A DNA stretch of 64,000 bases from Branchinecta lynchi (lineage: Eukaryota; Arthropoda; Branchiopoda; Anostraca; Branchinectidae): assembly GCA_023053575.1 (NCBI GenBank), contig JAKZAP010000014.1:13542938-13606937 (forward strand), given 5' to 3'. The notes under the pieces are model-generated. The model saw nothing but the letters and a program-made list of their open reading frames with translations, had not been told where the DNA came from and searched no databases. Each line of letters starts with the position of its first letter. Positions within the stretch are counted from its first letter, which is position 1. The translations under genes were made by a program, and so were the position numbers. This document shows positions 11,228 through 21,298 of the stretch, piece after piece.

Positions 11228-11470
11228 GTTCAAGTTCAAGTTTTTTAATTTTACACAAAAATACAAATACGTTATACAAGCACTGTGGACAACAAAAATT
11301 CGAACATGCAGTGCTTCTTAAAAATCTTACTGGACGAACAACAAGTACGTACCCTATAATCCGAACAAAAATAATATAACTTAATTTATTTGACCTGTAT
11401 AAAATGACCTGCTATCTACCAAATAAATAAATAAAAACTACCCTCTTGTGAAAAATAAACAAAAATGACA
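11228..11470 (-). mobile_element. Probable 5'-truncated LINE tail, (GAACTT)n end
   Basis: AGTTCAAGTTCAAG followed by TTTTTTAATTTTACAC resembles a LINE 3' end read on the minus strand. No protein-coding part remains, so the call depends on the tail structure only. Confidence 0.35.
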
Positions 11471-12051
11471 AACCATTTGACATTAGTAAGCGAGAATACG
11501 TACAGCTTAAACCAACCACACACGAGAGAAGCGAGAATTCGGAACGGAGAATTTGGATCAAGTACGCAACTATTGCTTGTCAAGCCCACCGATTACAGCA
11601 CACACACACAAACCTTGTATAAGCTTACCAATCATCTGATATCATATTTTATGGAACGCATCGGAACCATCTTACGAGAAATTGTCTGCGCTTGAAAGCC
11701 AGATGAATGTCCCAATCTTTAAAAGTAGTTATTTCTCCGCCCAACAGGCAAAAGGAATATTAGTTGAAAATGTCACCTGTAAATAGATATTGTACTTTAT
11801 TTCGTTTCTTTTTTACATGATAGCATTTGACCGGCATCCACGCAAGTAAGATAATAACACAGTTATAAAATATGCTTCATCTCTTATAAACTTATGTTTA
11901 GTTTAAACTAACTAGGATTATAACGTTGGGTAAAATATTAGGGTTCAACGATCTACAAATAAATAATTCTCTAAGAATGTGTAAATTGTGTGTCATTTTT
12001 AAATCTTGTCCGTCCAAATTTGTCCTATTCTGATTGGCCCATCTCTTTTAG

Positions 12052-12207
12052 TTGGTGGCATTCCGCGATGCTCATGCAAACGAGCCAGAAACTGTGGCTG
12101 GCCTCAGCGCTGCCGTTGAAAGGGCCCAGGCAAATGTTGAATGGGCGGGTAAATATTATTCAGATATTGCCGATTGGTTGGCAAACGAAGTTGCAAATAA
12201 GATTTAA
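12052..12207 (+). CDS. Gene 1 last exon: C-terminus of M1 aminopeptidase
   Basis: It encodes LVAFRDAHANEPETVAGLSA followed by AVERAQANVEWAGKYYSDIA and DWLANEVANKI, with stop TAA at 12205-12207. The A.E.....NV.W.......(I/V)..WL pattern is the usual end of aminopeptidase N and its relatives. The acceptor is CTCTTTTAG at 12051, entered in phase 0 from the GCG codon ending at 10011. There is no hydrophobic tail after WLANEVANKI, so this protein is not GPI-anchored like insect midgut aminopeptidase N. A type II N-terminal anchor, as seen in gene 2, is expected. No AATAAA is visible in the next 160 bases, so the poly(A) site is not located. Confidence 0.9.
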   Translation: MVAFRDAHANEPETVAGLSAAVERAQANVEWAGKYYSDIADWLANEVANKI

Positions 12208-12367
12208 ATTATTGTTTTTTATTTTCTTTGGTAATATAGTGTCTTAACAGCTAAGACATTGGAAATCGTTTGTGTAACCTGATTCATAGGCGATCCGTCG
12301 GCCGGCTTTCTAACGTTAAGTTTCCTCCTAGGTCTTTGTCCAAGTTCTAGGACTCCAGAAGCATCCC

Positions 12368-12747
12368 TTCTAATGTAGCGTTTACACGGGCAAGAAATCC
12401 CGTCCAGTAGAAAGGAATTCCGGTCGACTCGAACGGATTCCGTTCGCGAAGACGACCAGAAAAAAAGTCTATCTTGAAGAGAATCCTTTCATGATGAAAG
12501 GGATTCCGGTCTACTTGAAAGGAATCTCGTCGGTGGTGCTGGTAAAAAGACAGGCACAAGAGTCTAGCTAGCTTTCGAGAGCAGCAGTCATCAGTACTGA
12601 TGTCGCTCTCGAAAAATTTTTTTATTGGCTAGTGAATTTATTTTTGTCAGATTTTTGGCTTGAAGAATTTATTTTTTTTCCCTCTGCGGGTAAACCAAGA
12701 TCGGATTCTCCTCAAGTTTTCCTGTACTTGTAAACGCTGCATTAGAA
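12368..12747. mobile_element. Nonautonomous DNA element with TTCTAATG..GCGTTTACA ends
   Basis: The left end TTCTAATGTAGCGTTTACAC is matched, inverted, by TGTAAACGCTGCATTAGAA on the right. The interior has GAAAGGAATTCCGGTCGACT and a diverged second copy. No target duplication can be assigned with confidence, so the superfamily is open. Confidence 0.6.
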
Positions 12748-12856
12748 AGAATGCTTGAAGTACCAGTTGCACCCACCCAGTTCCCACGACCTTACTAAGG
12801 TATATTTTATATTCTCAGTGTCAATATTCCAACGGTCCTGGTGTGTGTGTGTTACC

Positions 12857-12879
12857 GGGGGGGGGGGGGGGGGGGGGGG
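12857..12879 (+). repeat. Run of about 23 G
   Basis: An uninterrupted G tract follows GTGTGTGTGTGTTACC. It is capable of G-quadruplex formation, and its length is unreliable in any assembly. Confidence 0.9.
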
Positions 12880-12923
12880 CTTGGTACCGGCGTTTTTTTG
12901 TCGGGGCTGGAGGTGAGACAAAA

Positions 12924-13389
12924 CTGTGAGAAATTTCATGACATAACAGAAGGATGCGCAGTTTCAACAGATAACACTTGATATGTTATTGAAACCGCAT
13001 AAGAGCCCGGCAAGGGATGTCAGTGTCCGTGCTATAGTCTAACTTGTAATTTTAGTTTAGTTACATCGAAACTTTGTAGAGAATAGTGGAAATGAGGTCA
13101 TGTTATTCTGTCCAAGTTTATATGAAAGCAATCTCTTATGATTTTGAAACGTTATGCATAATAAGCATTGCTTAGAAAGAGACGGAAAAACGCAGATAAA
13201 GACTTTGCTGACTTTTCCGATATCGTGATGATAAACAAACAAGTCAGCAGATGTTTTTTCCAGTAATTTTTTGGCTCTTCTTGTATGCATAAGTTTTGAT
13301 GCGTAACGTTTGAAAATTATAACAGCTAACATCATAAGTGTTAGCTTTTTATACCGCGCATGCTATCTGTTGTGAAACCTCTGACAGTG
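12924..13389. mobile_element. Foldback element, CACTGTCAGAAG family
   Basis: The left end ACTGTGAGAAATTTCATGAC and the right end CTGTTGTGAAACCTCTGACAGTG are inverted copies. Inner arms carry GTTATGCATAATAAGCATTG and its inverted, diverged mate near 13290. It is closest in layout to the copy at 3296-3653. Confidence 0.65.
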
Positions 13390-13529
13390 GGACTCGCCTA
13401 GACCCGTTTTCTTTACCATGCACTTTGACCCAGCCTCCTACTGTTTTTCTCACGAAAGTTGTCATCAGAGAACCCGGCTCGGAAACCTCATCTAATATTT
13501 AATAAGTAGTGAACTGAAAGTCAAAAATG

Positions 13530-13602
13530 CTCCTCAGCGGGGATTTGAACCCAGGACTCTCTGCTTACAAGGAAGGCGCTCTACCAACTGAGCTACCGAA
13601 GG
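13530..13602 (-). tRNA. tRNA-Thr (TGT)-like gene or tRNA-derived element
   Basis: A 73-nt minus-strand cloverleaf can be drawn. The acceptor CCTTCGG pairs with CTGAGGA (one mismatch at the end). The D arm GCTC/GAGC has an AGTTGGTA loop (A box GGTAGCTCAGTTGG). The anticodon loop CTTGTAA reads TGT, the variable loop has five bases, and the T arm has loop TTCAAAT (B box GGTTCAAATCC). Five Ts follow 2 nt after the 3' end, as for an RNA polymerase III terminator. Two of the five anticodon-stem pairs (27:43 and 30:40) and one T-stem pair are broken. It may therefore be a decaying tRNA copy or the head of a SINE rather than a working tRNA. Confidence 0.6.
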
Positions 13603-13732
13603 GCTTGAGAACAAAGTTCGCAAAACACTACAACAGTCTGGTAGAAGCCGGCCATAGGAACAGTGATCCCGCCCGAAGGCAAATTCATCTAACCAGTTCA
13701 CATCCCCATGTCACGGAAATTTATAATAATAC

Positions 13733-14012
13733 ATAGATGACACTTTACACAAGGGACTTGTACCGTGACCAATAAACCAGAAACAGTGTTTTCGAATATA
13801 ATTTAGAAGTCTAGGACTCCCGTTGCCGGAGCCCCGTAGACAGACCAGGACCCACAAGGCGGGGTCTCATGGTGAAAACTAAAAAGAGTCCTGGTATGTC
13901 TAAGTGGCTCCGACAATGGAGTCCTAGACTTCTAAATTATATTCGAAAAAACTGTTTCTGGTTTATTGGTCACGGTACAACTCCCTTGTGTAAAGTGCCA
14001 TCTATGTAGTAT
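13733..14012. mobile_element. Foldback element with about 120-base arms
   Basis: The left arm (ACATAGATGACACTTTACAC, then the AGAAGTCTAGGACTCC region) is repeated inverted on the right (GGAGTCCTAGACTTCT, then GTGTAAAGTGCCATCTATGT). Pairing continues inward through GGAGCC..GTAGACA.ACCAGGAC. The loop is short. It has no coding capacity and abuts the tRNA-like gene by about 130 bases. Confidence 0.75.
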
Positions 14013-14208
14013 TACTCATCTAATATATTTGAAAACCTGTTGGAAAAATCTTCGAAAAAATGTGGTAAGCCCACTTTTTTGCTTTTGGAACAAGCCAGAA
14101 TAACACCTCAAGAATTTCGATCGTACTGACAACAGGACAGTCATAAACGTGGTAATAAGACGACGTTGAACCAAATGATCTTTTAAACGACGGATGGTGG
14201 CAGAACTA

Positions 14209-14363
14209 CACTGTAAAAGTATCTCCGCGTAAGGATTAAAGTTAGCTGCAGTATTTGCTAGTCAGATTATTGTTATCTCTATTTCGTATCAGTCTTGTCT
14301 CAGTAAAGATAAGAATAATCCGAGTGGAAAACACTGCAGTTAACTTTAATCCTTACTCAGATC
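14209..14363. mobile_element. Mariner-type palindromic MITE, copy 2
   Basis: It starts CACTGTAAAAGTATCTCCGC after TA and shares GCTGCAGTATTTGCTA and its inverted partner with copy 1. The right terminus is lost or diverged after TTTAATCCTTACTC. Confidence 0.65.
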
Positions 14364-15025
14364 CATGCTTTTCAAGCTCGCTAATTCACAGCCATGATTA
14401 CCTCGCTAATTTACTTGGGGGGGGGGGATTTAGATTCAGCGGACGTTCCGAGAAGAGATAAACGTTTATATTCCGCCATAAATGCAAGAATTACTTCTGG
14501 CAACGAGCAACAAGCTGTCGGAGCAGTTTTTAATCGGAGTAGCGAAGTGCTTTAGGGTAATTTGAAAATTATATTACGTGACGCCAAAAAATGAACTGCC
14601 AAATCACGCGAGAGCTCAGTCCAACCAGCAGGATCGTGTACGCGCGTAACTTTCTCATGTTTTGTTCGTCTCCGTCCCAAGTGATGAGTCCCACTTGAGT
14701 TGCATGTGGAAGGATTTGCCGATTCTGTGGTACGTACTTATCAATAATAAATGAAGTAGCCTACTAGGAAAAATATTTGACTCCAAGCGTAGCTTGATTT
14801 TATCTGGTGACCGTAGTGACACGTCTGAGCAAGGGCGTCGCGAGTGCATTTTCGTTGGGGGGGGGGGGGAGTGCAGAGCTTTTTTTGTTTACCAAATCTT
14901 TAATAAGTTCAACCGAATACTAGACACTGAGAATTCGATCTTTAAATTATTAAATTGAAAAGATTCGGTACAATCAGTAAAACTAAACGGCAGCATGAAA
15001 GATGATTGGACAGCTAACGGTACTA

Positions 15026-15183
15026 CACTGTAAAAAAAAATCTTGCAGTTTTTGCTACTGGGATTAATCTTATCTTTACTGAGATAAGATTACCCCTAAT
15101 TCGGATTAATTTTATCCAAATAAAGGTAAGATTAATCCCAGTAGCAAATACTGCATCCTTATTCGGAGAAACTTTTTACAGTG
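15026..15183. mobile_element. Mariner-type palindromic MITE, copy 3
   Basis: It starts CACTGTAAAAA and ends CTTTTTACAGTG, with TA immediately outside both ends (15024-15025 and 15184-15185). The inner arms GGGATTAATCTTATC and GATTAATCCCAG are inverted copies. At 158 bp it is the cleanest member of the family in this window. Confidence 0.85.
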
Positions 15184-15274
15184 TAGGTGGCGTTTTCGCG
15201 AAGCCCAGTTTGACCGTATATTGTCGGACACATTTCCAATAGCCGCCTTTATTTACTATGCCCGAGAAAAAATT

Positions 15275-15530
15275 AAATCCAGCGCCGCAGGCGCAATTTT
15301 TTAGATTCAATTTGTTTTTGCGCTGCAAAATTTTCCGCCTTCGCATATAAATTTTGTGTTTTACCGTGGAGTAAACACCGAAAGATCCCAAGAATTCCAG
15401 ATCGCAGATTCTATATTTTAATGTCTCTCAAATACCAAGTCTAAAACTGGTAAAACCCAAGCTAAATGACGCGCCCTTCGACAAAATAAAGAACACCAAG
15501 AAAGGCGCCGCAGGCAAACTTTTTGGAAAT
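15275..15530 (+). repeat. Fragment related to the GCGCCGCAGGC repeat
   Basis: AGCGCCGCAGGCGCAATTTT and, later, AGGCGCCGCAGGCAAACTTT flank sequence similar in order to the 326 bp units at 5301-6110. It is diverged and incomplete. Confidence 0.5.
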
Positions 15531-15702
15531 ATTTGTCGTTAGAGCGTCTTTTTGAGATCCAAAATAAAAGTAAGGACTAGCGATGAAATCAGAGATAAGC
15601 CTTTTGTCTATGGCGAGTGCTTCACTTGACCTCTTCACTTGAATCTTTTTAACATGAGGATGAAAGTGCCCGGACGGAACCCTAATCGTGCATTCGAAGC
15701 AT

Positions 15703-16183
15703 TAGTTGCGTTTTTGTTCGACTTTTCACTCGACTTTTCGACGGCTTTTTACTTTTTTTGCGTTTTCGTAAAATGGTCCTAAGCACTCTTTGACAATTTC
15801 CCGTGTTTGTCAAAAAGCCAAACGCCGACTTTCGCCTTTTCCCTCGGCTTTTTGCTAAAAGGCAAACTTGGTAGGTGACCAAGTTACGCTCTCCTTTTGG
15901 CTTTTTGCCTCGCTACTTTGGCCAGTTTATATTATCCCATTTGATTCAAAGTGAAAATCAGTATTTCGAGACTGTCTCGGATTTTAAAGATGAAAAATTT
16001 GAAGTGCAAGTAAAATACAAATAAAATCGCATTTGTCAAAATAGCGTTTTCATCCGAGAAAAGTGAAAAGTCCTTAGTAGTAACGGCAACTTGCGAAAAC
16101 GCGAGAATGTTACTAAAGTCCTGAAAACGATAAAAAGCCAAAGCTGAAAAGGGAAAGGCAAAAGCCGAACAAAAACGCAACTA
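15703..16183. mobile_element. Nonautonomous DNA element with AGTTGCGTTTTTGTTCG ends
   Basis: AGTTGCGTTTTTGTTCG at the left is repeated inverted as CGAACAAAAACGCAACT on the right. The element is about 480 bp with no coding motif. The interior is rich in GCTTTTTG/CAAAAAGC-type inverted patches. Confidence 0.6.
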
Positions 16184-16248
16184 TTAGCTGGGATCAGTAT
16201 ATGCCGAGGGGTTGCGCACTGGTGCCTCATGGTGTACAAGTTCCCTGC

Positions 16249-16372
16249 CTCATGCCTGCCTCACGTGCCTCATGCCTGCCTCACGTGCCTCATGCCTGGC
16301 TCACGTGCCTCATCTCTGCCTCACGTGCCTCATGTCTGCCTCACGTGCCTCATGCCTGCCTCACGTGCCTCA
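16249..16372 (+). repeat. 20 bp minisatellite, about 6 units, each with CACGTG
   Basis: The unit CCTCATGCCTGCCTCACGTG repeats about six times with small changes (TCTCTG, GTCTG, CTGG). Every unit ends in the palindromic E-box CACGTG. The array at 19909-20088 has the same unit. Confidence 0.9.
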
Positions 16373-16432
16373 TCGCCCGTTCTGGTGACAAGTTTAGGGA
16401 TTTTTGAAAATTTTCGCTCAGCTACGAGATCT

Positions 16433-18420
16433 GTGAGCTGATTAAAGTATATGACATCCGTATTTTGGTACAAAGATTCCTTCATGAGATACACCAGTTT
16501 GAAAGTTTCAAGGGGTTGACAACTTCAGTAGGAATGTACACACGAAACCAACAATAGGCGATACCAGCTGTGAGACATGTAGGGTACTTATATGCGACAG
16601 TCGAAATATGTTAGCTCATAAACATCTTCGGCAATGAGGGGTTTGCAGCTTTTGCCAGTTGGTGTATCTGTGATTTGATTCCGGTGTATTCGATGGTAAG
16701 AACAATTTGGTTCCCAATTCTAAGACATGCAAGGGACTTGTAAGTAATAATCGGCTGTTATGCTACAAAAATCTTCAGCGATGAGGGGTTTACAACTTTT
16801 GCTACCTGGTGTACCCATTATTTTTATCCGGTGAACTTGATGCCTATCATGGGAGAGGGACTAGTAAGTAAGAATCGGTTCACGAGGGGCTAGAAATTTG
16901 TGCAAATTGTTGCTTGTTGTATTCGATTTATATAAATATGACGGTAAGAAAGTTTGTATCGATGGTCTATCGCTGTAACCTAGGATTAACTGTTTCCGCA
17001 ACGGGTACAAATGATAATGTAAAACAATGAGGTAGTTTCGCAATAATTAATAGTGTCATCTATGGTATTTTAGTCCTGAAAAGTTACGGATAGCTTTATA
17101 ATACCAACTAGATTATATGAGATATTGTTCCAAGTTTTCATCCGTCACGATGTCTATGATTGAAAAGGATAAAGTTCAACTGACTGCGAAGTCAATTTAG
17201 TCCCTTTTTCCGATATTCTTTTGTTGTTGTTAGGGCAATCGATAGCCCTTGATGAGCTGATCAAAGTATATGTCATCCATTTTTTTGAACAAAAATCCTT
17301 CATGAGATAAACCAGTTTGAAGTTTCAAGGGGTTGACAACTTCAGGAGTAAGGTACACACTGAAACCAAAAACAGGCGATACCAGTTGTGAGACATGTAA
17401 GCAGGGGCGGATCCAGAGGGGGGCGAGGGGGGCGATATACTGGCTGTAATTTTTTGTTTTGTTTTACTGCACTTACGGAAGTCTGCATTAACGCATGTTC
17501 TAACTACTGTAACTAGACTCTAAAATCTTTTTACAAGTGGAGCCAGGAGCTTGAATTTTCTTGTAAACAGTTGTCAGTTGATCAAGTACAGTTTTTACCA
17601 TTATTGTAATATATGAAAACCACATTTTCGTTAAATAAGAGACTGACAGGGACACTTAAAACGCGAAAAAAATCAGCCTTGTGGCCGACAAAAGGGTCAC
17701 TACCCCCACTCTTTTCGGTAATAATCGCCCCCCCCCCCTAGAACGGAAGGCTGGATCCGCCCCTGCATGTAAGGGACTAGTAAGCAGCAGTCGACTGTTA
17801 GCTCATAATCATCTTCGGCAATGAGGAGCTTGCAGCTTTTGCTAGTTGGTGTACCTGTTATTTGTTTCCGGTGTATTCGATGGTAAGAACACTTTTGTTC
17901 CCAATTGTAAGACATGCATGGGACTTGTAAGTAATAATCGGGTGTTATGCTACAATCATCTTCAGCGATGAGGGGTTTGCAACTTTTGCTAGCTGGTGTA
18001 CCCATTATTTGTTTCTGGTGAACTTGATTTCTATCACGGGAGAGGGACTTGTAAGTAGGAATCGGTTCACGAGGGGCTAGCAATTTTTACAAATTAGTGC
18101 ACACTGTATTCAATTTCTGTAAACGTGACGGTAAGAAAGTTTGTATCGATGGTCTATCACTATAACCTATGATTAACTGTTTACGCAAGGGGTACAAACG
18201 ATAATGTAAAACAATGAGGTAGTTTCGTAATAATTGATAGCGTCATCTATGGTATTTTAATCCTGAAAAGTTAAGGATAGCTTTATAATACCAACTAGAT
18301 TATATAAGATATTGTTCCAAGTTTTCATCCGTCACGATGTCTACGGATTAAAAAGGATAAAGCTCAACTGGCCGCAAATTCAATTTAATCCCTTCTTCTA
18401 ATATTATTTTATTGTTGTTT
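16433..18420 (+). repeat. Tandem duplication of a 0.8 kb unit
   Basis: The unit starting GAGCTGAT.AAAGTATATG (about 16433 and 17255) and ending with TCCGTCACGATGTCTA.G and AAGGATAAAG.TCAACTG is present twice head to tail. Each copy contains internal subrepeats of about 140 bp marked by TTGCAGCTTTTGC or TTGCAACTTTTGC and GGTGTACC. The second copy is interrupted by the hAT element at 17402-17765. Confidence 0.8.
17402..17765. mobile_element. hAT-type nonautonomous transposon with perfect 8 bp TSD
   Basis: The terminal repeats CAGGGGCGGATCCAG and CTGGATCCGCCCCTG are perfect inverts. Both sides carry CATGTAAG (17394-17401 and 17766-17773), the 8 bp target duplication expected of hAT transposases. 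The corresponding site in the first duplicated unit (near 16578) is empty, so the insertion followed the duplication. No transposase is encoded. Confidence 0.92.
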
Positions 18421-18670
18421 TTACAACGCTAAAGAATATATTTTAATTGATCATGTGATTCTTCTTTTTAGAACAATCCGTTTTAAAAGCTTCGATAAGT
18501 TGACAACTACAGCATTGAACCTTGATTTAACCGACAGCGAAGAAACAAAACCAAAGTGTTGCTCTCGCAACACTTTAGTCGGCGAAGCCGGACAAAGGTT
18601 GCCTCATTACTTCGGGGAAATGATGCAACAATCATTTGGGGTCCCTGATATGCCTGCCAAGTTTGATCGT

Positions 18671-19195
18671 CCTAGCATATGATATGATATGATATTTATT
18701 GCAAAAAGCCAACTGGCCATAGCAACTACCACAAAAAATCACTTACAATAAAACAAACAAAACAACAAAAACAAAAAATGACAATCCTAGATATAGCTTA
18801 ATAACACTTACATTAGATCCTCCCGATGCTTCGCTGCCAACCGGACGAACACTGCCAAATTTCTGATTACTGCGAAACACTTGTCTCCAATCAGATCTAC
18901 TAACCCTTCCTCCCCTAAAGCACCCCTCCCAAACATTTCTTCCCTTAATCCCCCCAACTCACCACATTCACACATAAAATGTAACAGACTCTCATCAATT
19001 TCACCACACATAGGGCAAAAGTATGGACCATCACGTACCCTGTTTTTCCCCATGTATTTCCTTTTTTCCCCAAGTGGTAGTGCGTTCCCCCTTAAACAAA
19101 CTAGTGCCTCTAAACTTTTCGCATCCAAACCCGCCCTAAAATATAGTTCCTCCCCCCATCCCCCCATCCCATGTGGACGTGCCCGAACTAGCAAA
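18671..19195 (-). mobile_element. 5'-truncated LINE with (ATATC)n tail, inserted in a family B repeat
   Basis: The minus-strand ORF 18808-19194 encodes CPMC and ESLLHFMCECGEL, the C..C...H...C zinc-finger-like end of many LINE reverse-transcriptase proteins. It is followed by a 3' UTR and a tail of ATATG repeats (plus strand 18679-18695). Left of it CTGCCAAGTTTGATCGTCCT and right of it GTGCCCGAACTAGCAAAA are consecutive parts of family B, so the fragment split a B copy. Only about 128 residues remain, so it is dead. Confidence 0.8.
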
Positions 19196-19275
19196 ACCCG
19201 GACCGACCGACGGACGGACAGAAATTGCGATCGCTACATGGCACTTGGCCGAAGGGCAAGTGCCATAATAACATG
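19196..19275 (+). repeat. Family B end with terminal hairpin
   Basis: ACCGACGGACGGACAGA is followed by a CGATCGC box and the hairpin GGCACTTGGCCGAAGGGCAA with GTGCC. This is the right half of the B copy broken by the LINE fragment. Confidence 0.75.
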
Positions 19276-19908
19276 TCAGAAATGGCTAAGAAGGTAACCA
19301 AAGTTTCGGCGTTCGGCTGAATACAGGGTCGCACATGGATGCATGTTTTCAATGATTATTTCCCCCCCTTCTCCGGATGAAGAAAAATATCTTAAGATCT
19401 GGGCAGTGAATAAACTTCAAAGAAATGACGTAGGAATGCAAAGAAATTCCGGTAAATTCCAAGGTAAAATCTCGGACAATTCTGGTATAATCTTGGAGCT
19501 GCCCCTCCCCACTCCCTCCCCCTACAAGGAAGGGCTCGTGATGCCCCTGGGTCTACTGTAAAACCAGTCAGGGTTTCACACTCAATGACTATGGTGTCAA
19601 AACGAACCGTCAAATGTAGGCCAAAATCAAATGGTCAAATGAGAATCTTCTGCAGATGGCGCGCGGGAATTTTTCCATCCCATCTGTTACATTGCAAGAT
19701 AGGCGAGTTAGACCTCTTATATTACTATCATGATACTCTGTGGCCTGAGCAGTACTGTCGGTACTGGGTACTTTCAGAGATTCGCCACAAACGAATTGCT
19801 TAATCGATATGTAATATCAAACAAAAATGTTGTGACATTTTGACACTGACGTTGCTAAGTTTTTTTGGTCCGATGACTTCAATTCTACACAAGTTGTATT
19901 TTCATTGT

Positions 19909-20088
19909 GTCTGCCTCATGCCTGCCTCACGTGCCTCATGTCTGCCTCACGTGCCTCATGCCTGCCTCACGTGCCTCATGCCTGCCTCACGTGTCTCATG
20001 CCTGCCTCACGTGCCTCATGCCTGCCTCACGTGCCTCATGCCTGCCTCACGTGCCTCATGCCTGCCTCACGTGCCTCATCTGCCTCTG
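19909..20088 (+). repeat. 20 bp minisatellite, about 9 units, each with CACGTG
   Basis: It has the same unit as the 16249 array, with about nine near-identical copies; one carries CACGTG to CACGTG-T variation. It is followed by TCATGGTGTACAC, also found beside the first array. Confidence 0.9.
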
Positions 20089-20630
20089 CCTCATGGTGTA
20101 CACGAAATCGGCCAGTGCGCAACCCCTCGGTATATGCGACCAGTATTGGTAGCACGAGGTCTTGCGTGTTACGTTCTTTGACCGGTGATTATTTGATAGC
20201 GATCTACGGATAAGTATCGAGAACACCTCCGACTTTCATAAAAATCATGATCGTAATTGTAAAGGAGACACAAAATGGGGACAAATGCACGCTTCTCAAT
20301 ACATGATCGGGGAGAAGAGGATGGGCTCAGTTCCAGGCCGCTTCTCGAAAGTTAATCAGAAAGTCAAGTGATAGCATATCCTGCCATCTAGAAAGTGAAG
20401 ACGCACCACGTCATGACGACTTTTTGGGTATTAGTAATCGAGAGGGAGCGAGAGTGGTTGACAATCGAGACCTATGACGAAAGTCATAGGTGGCGACATC
20501 TAACTACTTTATTTTATATCATAGCTCCCGCCTTGTTATAAGCCGAGCGTTGACCATTTATGACAATAGTTCAAGAAAATGAGTCAGCAGAGACATATTC
20601 TAGCAAAACATGGCATTAGTTTCTTCCAGC

Positions 20631-20700
20631 TATAGCCTGATGAGGAACCCTCACAAAAGGGCCGAGACATCGCTAGAAACAAGCTCAAACCCGATGAAAA
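20631..20700 (+). other. Hammerhead-like core, degenerate
   Basis: CCTGATGAGGAACCCTCACA is followed by AAAGGGCCGAGACATCGC. It has the CUGAUGA box and a stem, but GAGA replaces GAAA. It is related to the boxes at 21188-21268 and 42616-44040. Confidence 0.35.
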
Positions 20701-20744
20701 ATATGTAACAATAAAGGATACTATCATTTAATTAAATAATAATA

Positions 20745-20990
20745 ATAATGATAATTTATTTTTTACCCAAAAATTCCAGAGGAAAAAGAAGTGGAGTATA
20801 ATAAAGAAAAAGAAAGGAAGAAAATAACTATACATACAAAAGCACTGGCACATAAACAGGGGTAAGGGGTAGGTGTGGTGAAAACCGAGAGTAGGCTGAA
20901 CCCCACAGCTTTCATTGTAGCGTTAGCAATTTCTCCAGAATATCTGGAACACCGACGAATAATTACTCTATTCCGATGTCAAGGGGGGGG
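20745..20990 (-). mobile_element. 5'-truncated LINE tail, (ATT)n end
   Basis: AATAATAATAATGATAATTT begins a minus-strand LINE-like 3' end, followed inward by noncoding 3' UTR-like sequence. There is a G16 run at 20983-20998 at its far side. No RT residues remain. Confidence 0.45.
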
Positions 20991-21130
20991 GGGGGGGGTA
21001 AAGAAGGAATGTACGTAACGAAAATAAATTTTTCGGAGAGAAAGAAGGTCTTTCTTCGCAAAACCATTGCTAATCAGAAGCAAGCCGTATGCATAAGCAA
21101 GATAAGAAACGTCAGAATGTCCAATAGAAT

Positions 21131-21298
21131 ACGTCAATGTGCCTCAAGACTGGGCCTATTATGATTTTCATCAGCGATATTTCGGCCCGTCTTGGCAAGG
21201 GTCCTCGTCAGGCTGTCTCTACGTTTTGACAGCCTGACGAGGACCCTTGCCAAGAAGGGCCGAAATATCGCTGATGAAGAATCATAGCTGACGTATCC
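21131..21298. mobile_element. Palindrome with two inverted hammerhead-like boxes
   Basis: ATACGTCA..GATTTTCATCAG and CTGATGAAGAATCATAGCTG with GACGTAT pair as long arms. Each arm contains CTGACGAGGACCCTTGCC, a short loop, and AAGGGCCGAAATATCGC. The two arms nearly meet at GCTGTC/GACAGC. The box has the CUGANGA...GAAA order of a hammerhead ribozyme, but stem III and a cleavage site are not resolved. Confidence 0.6.

Larger units (their letters stand above)
10012..12051 (+). other. Last intron of gene 1
   Basis: It runs from a GTAAGT donor to a CTCTTTTAG acceptor and contains two probable LINE tails (10165-10600 and 11228-11470). The rest shows no coding motif. The stretch 10830-11230 has several GAATTCTC/GAGAATTC-like repeats of unknown origin. 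Confidence 0.65.
16196..20146. other. 4 kb segment bounded by an inverted repeat and two E-box minisatellites
   Basis: ATATGCCGAGGGGTTGCGCA on the left and its inverse TGCGCAACCCCTCGGTATAT on the right bound a segment. The segment holds both minisatellite arrays, the 0.8 kb tandem duplication, a hAT insertion and a LINE fragment in a family B repeat. Both arrays have the same orientation. Whether the whole is one mobile element or two related repeats in opposite orientation is not decided. Confidence 0.5.

Noticed and set aside
17700..18083. 127-codon minus-strand frame with repeated KQITGTP..KSC
   Set aside because: It translates the internal subrepeats of the 0.8 kb duplication and part of the hAT element; no start context or family match.
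18455..18682. Possible short exon after TTCTTTTTAG
   Set aside because: Its end is family B sequence (CTGCCAAGTTTGATCGTCCT) and no splice partner or homology is apparent.
19840..20213. Open frames full of MPASRASCLPHVPHACLTCL
   Set aside because: Three frames are open at once through the 20 bp minisatellite. This is a property of the repeat, not of a gene.
21181..21268. Type III hammerhead formed across the palindrome
   Set aside because: The long arm could supply stem III, but the bases after the would-be cleavage site do not pair with the bases before CTGACGA, so stem I fails.
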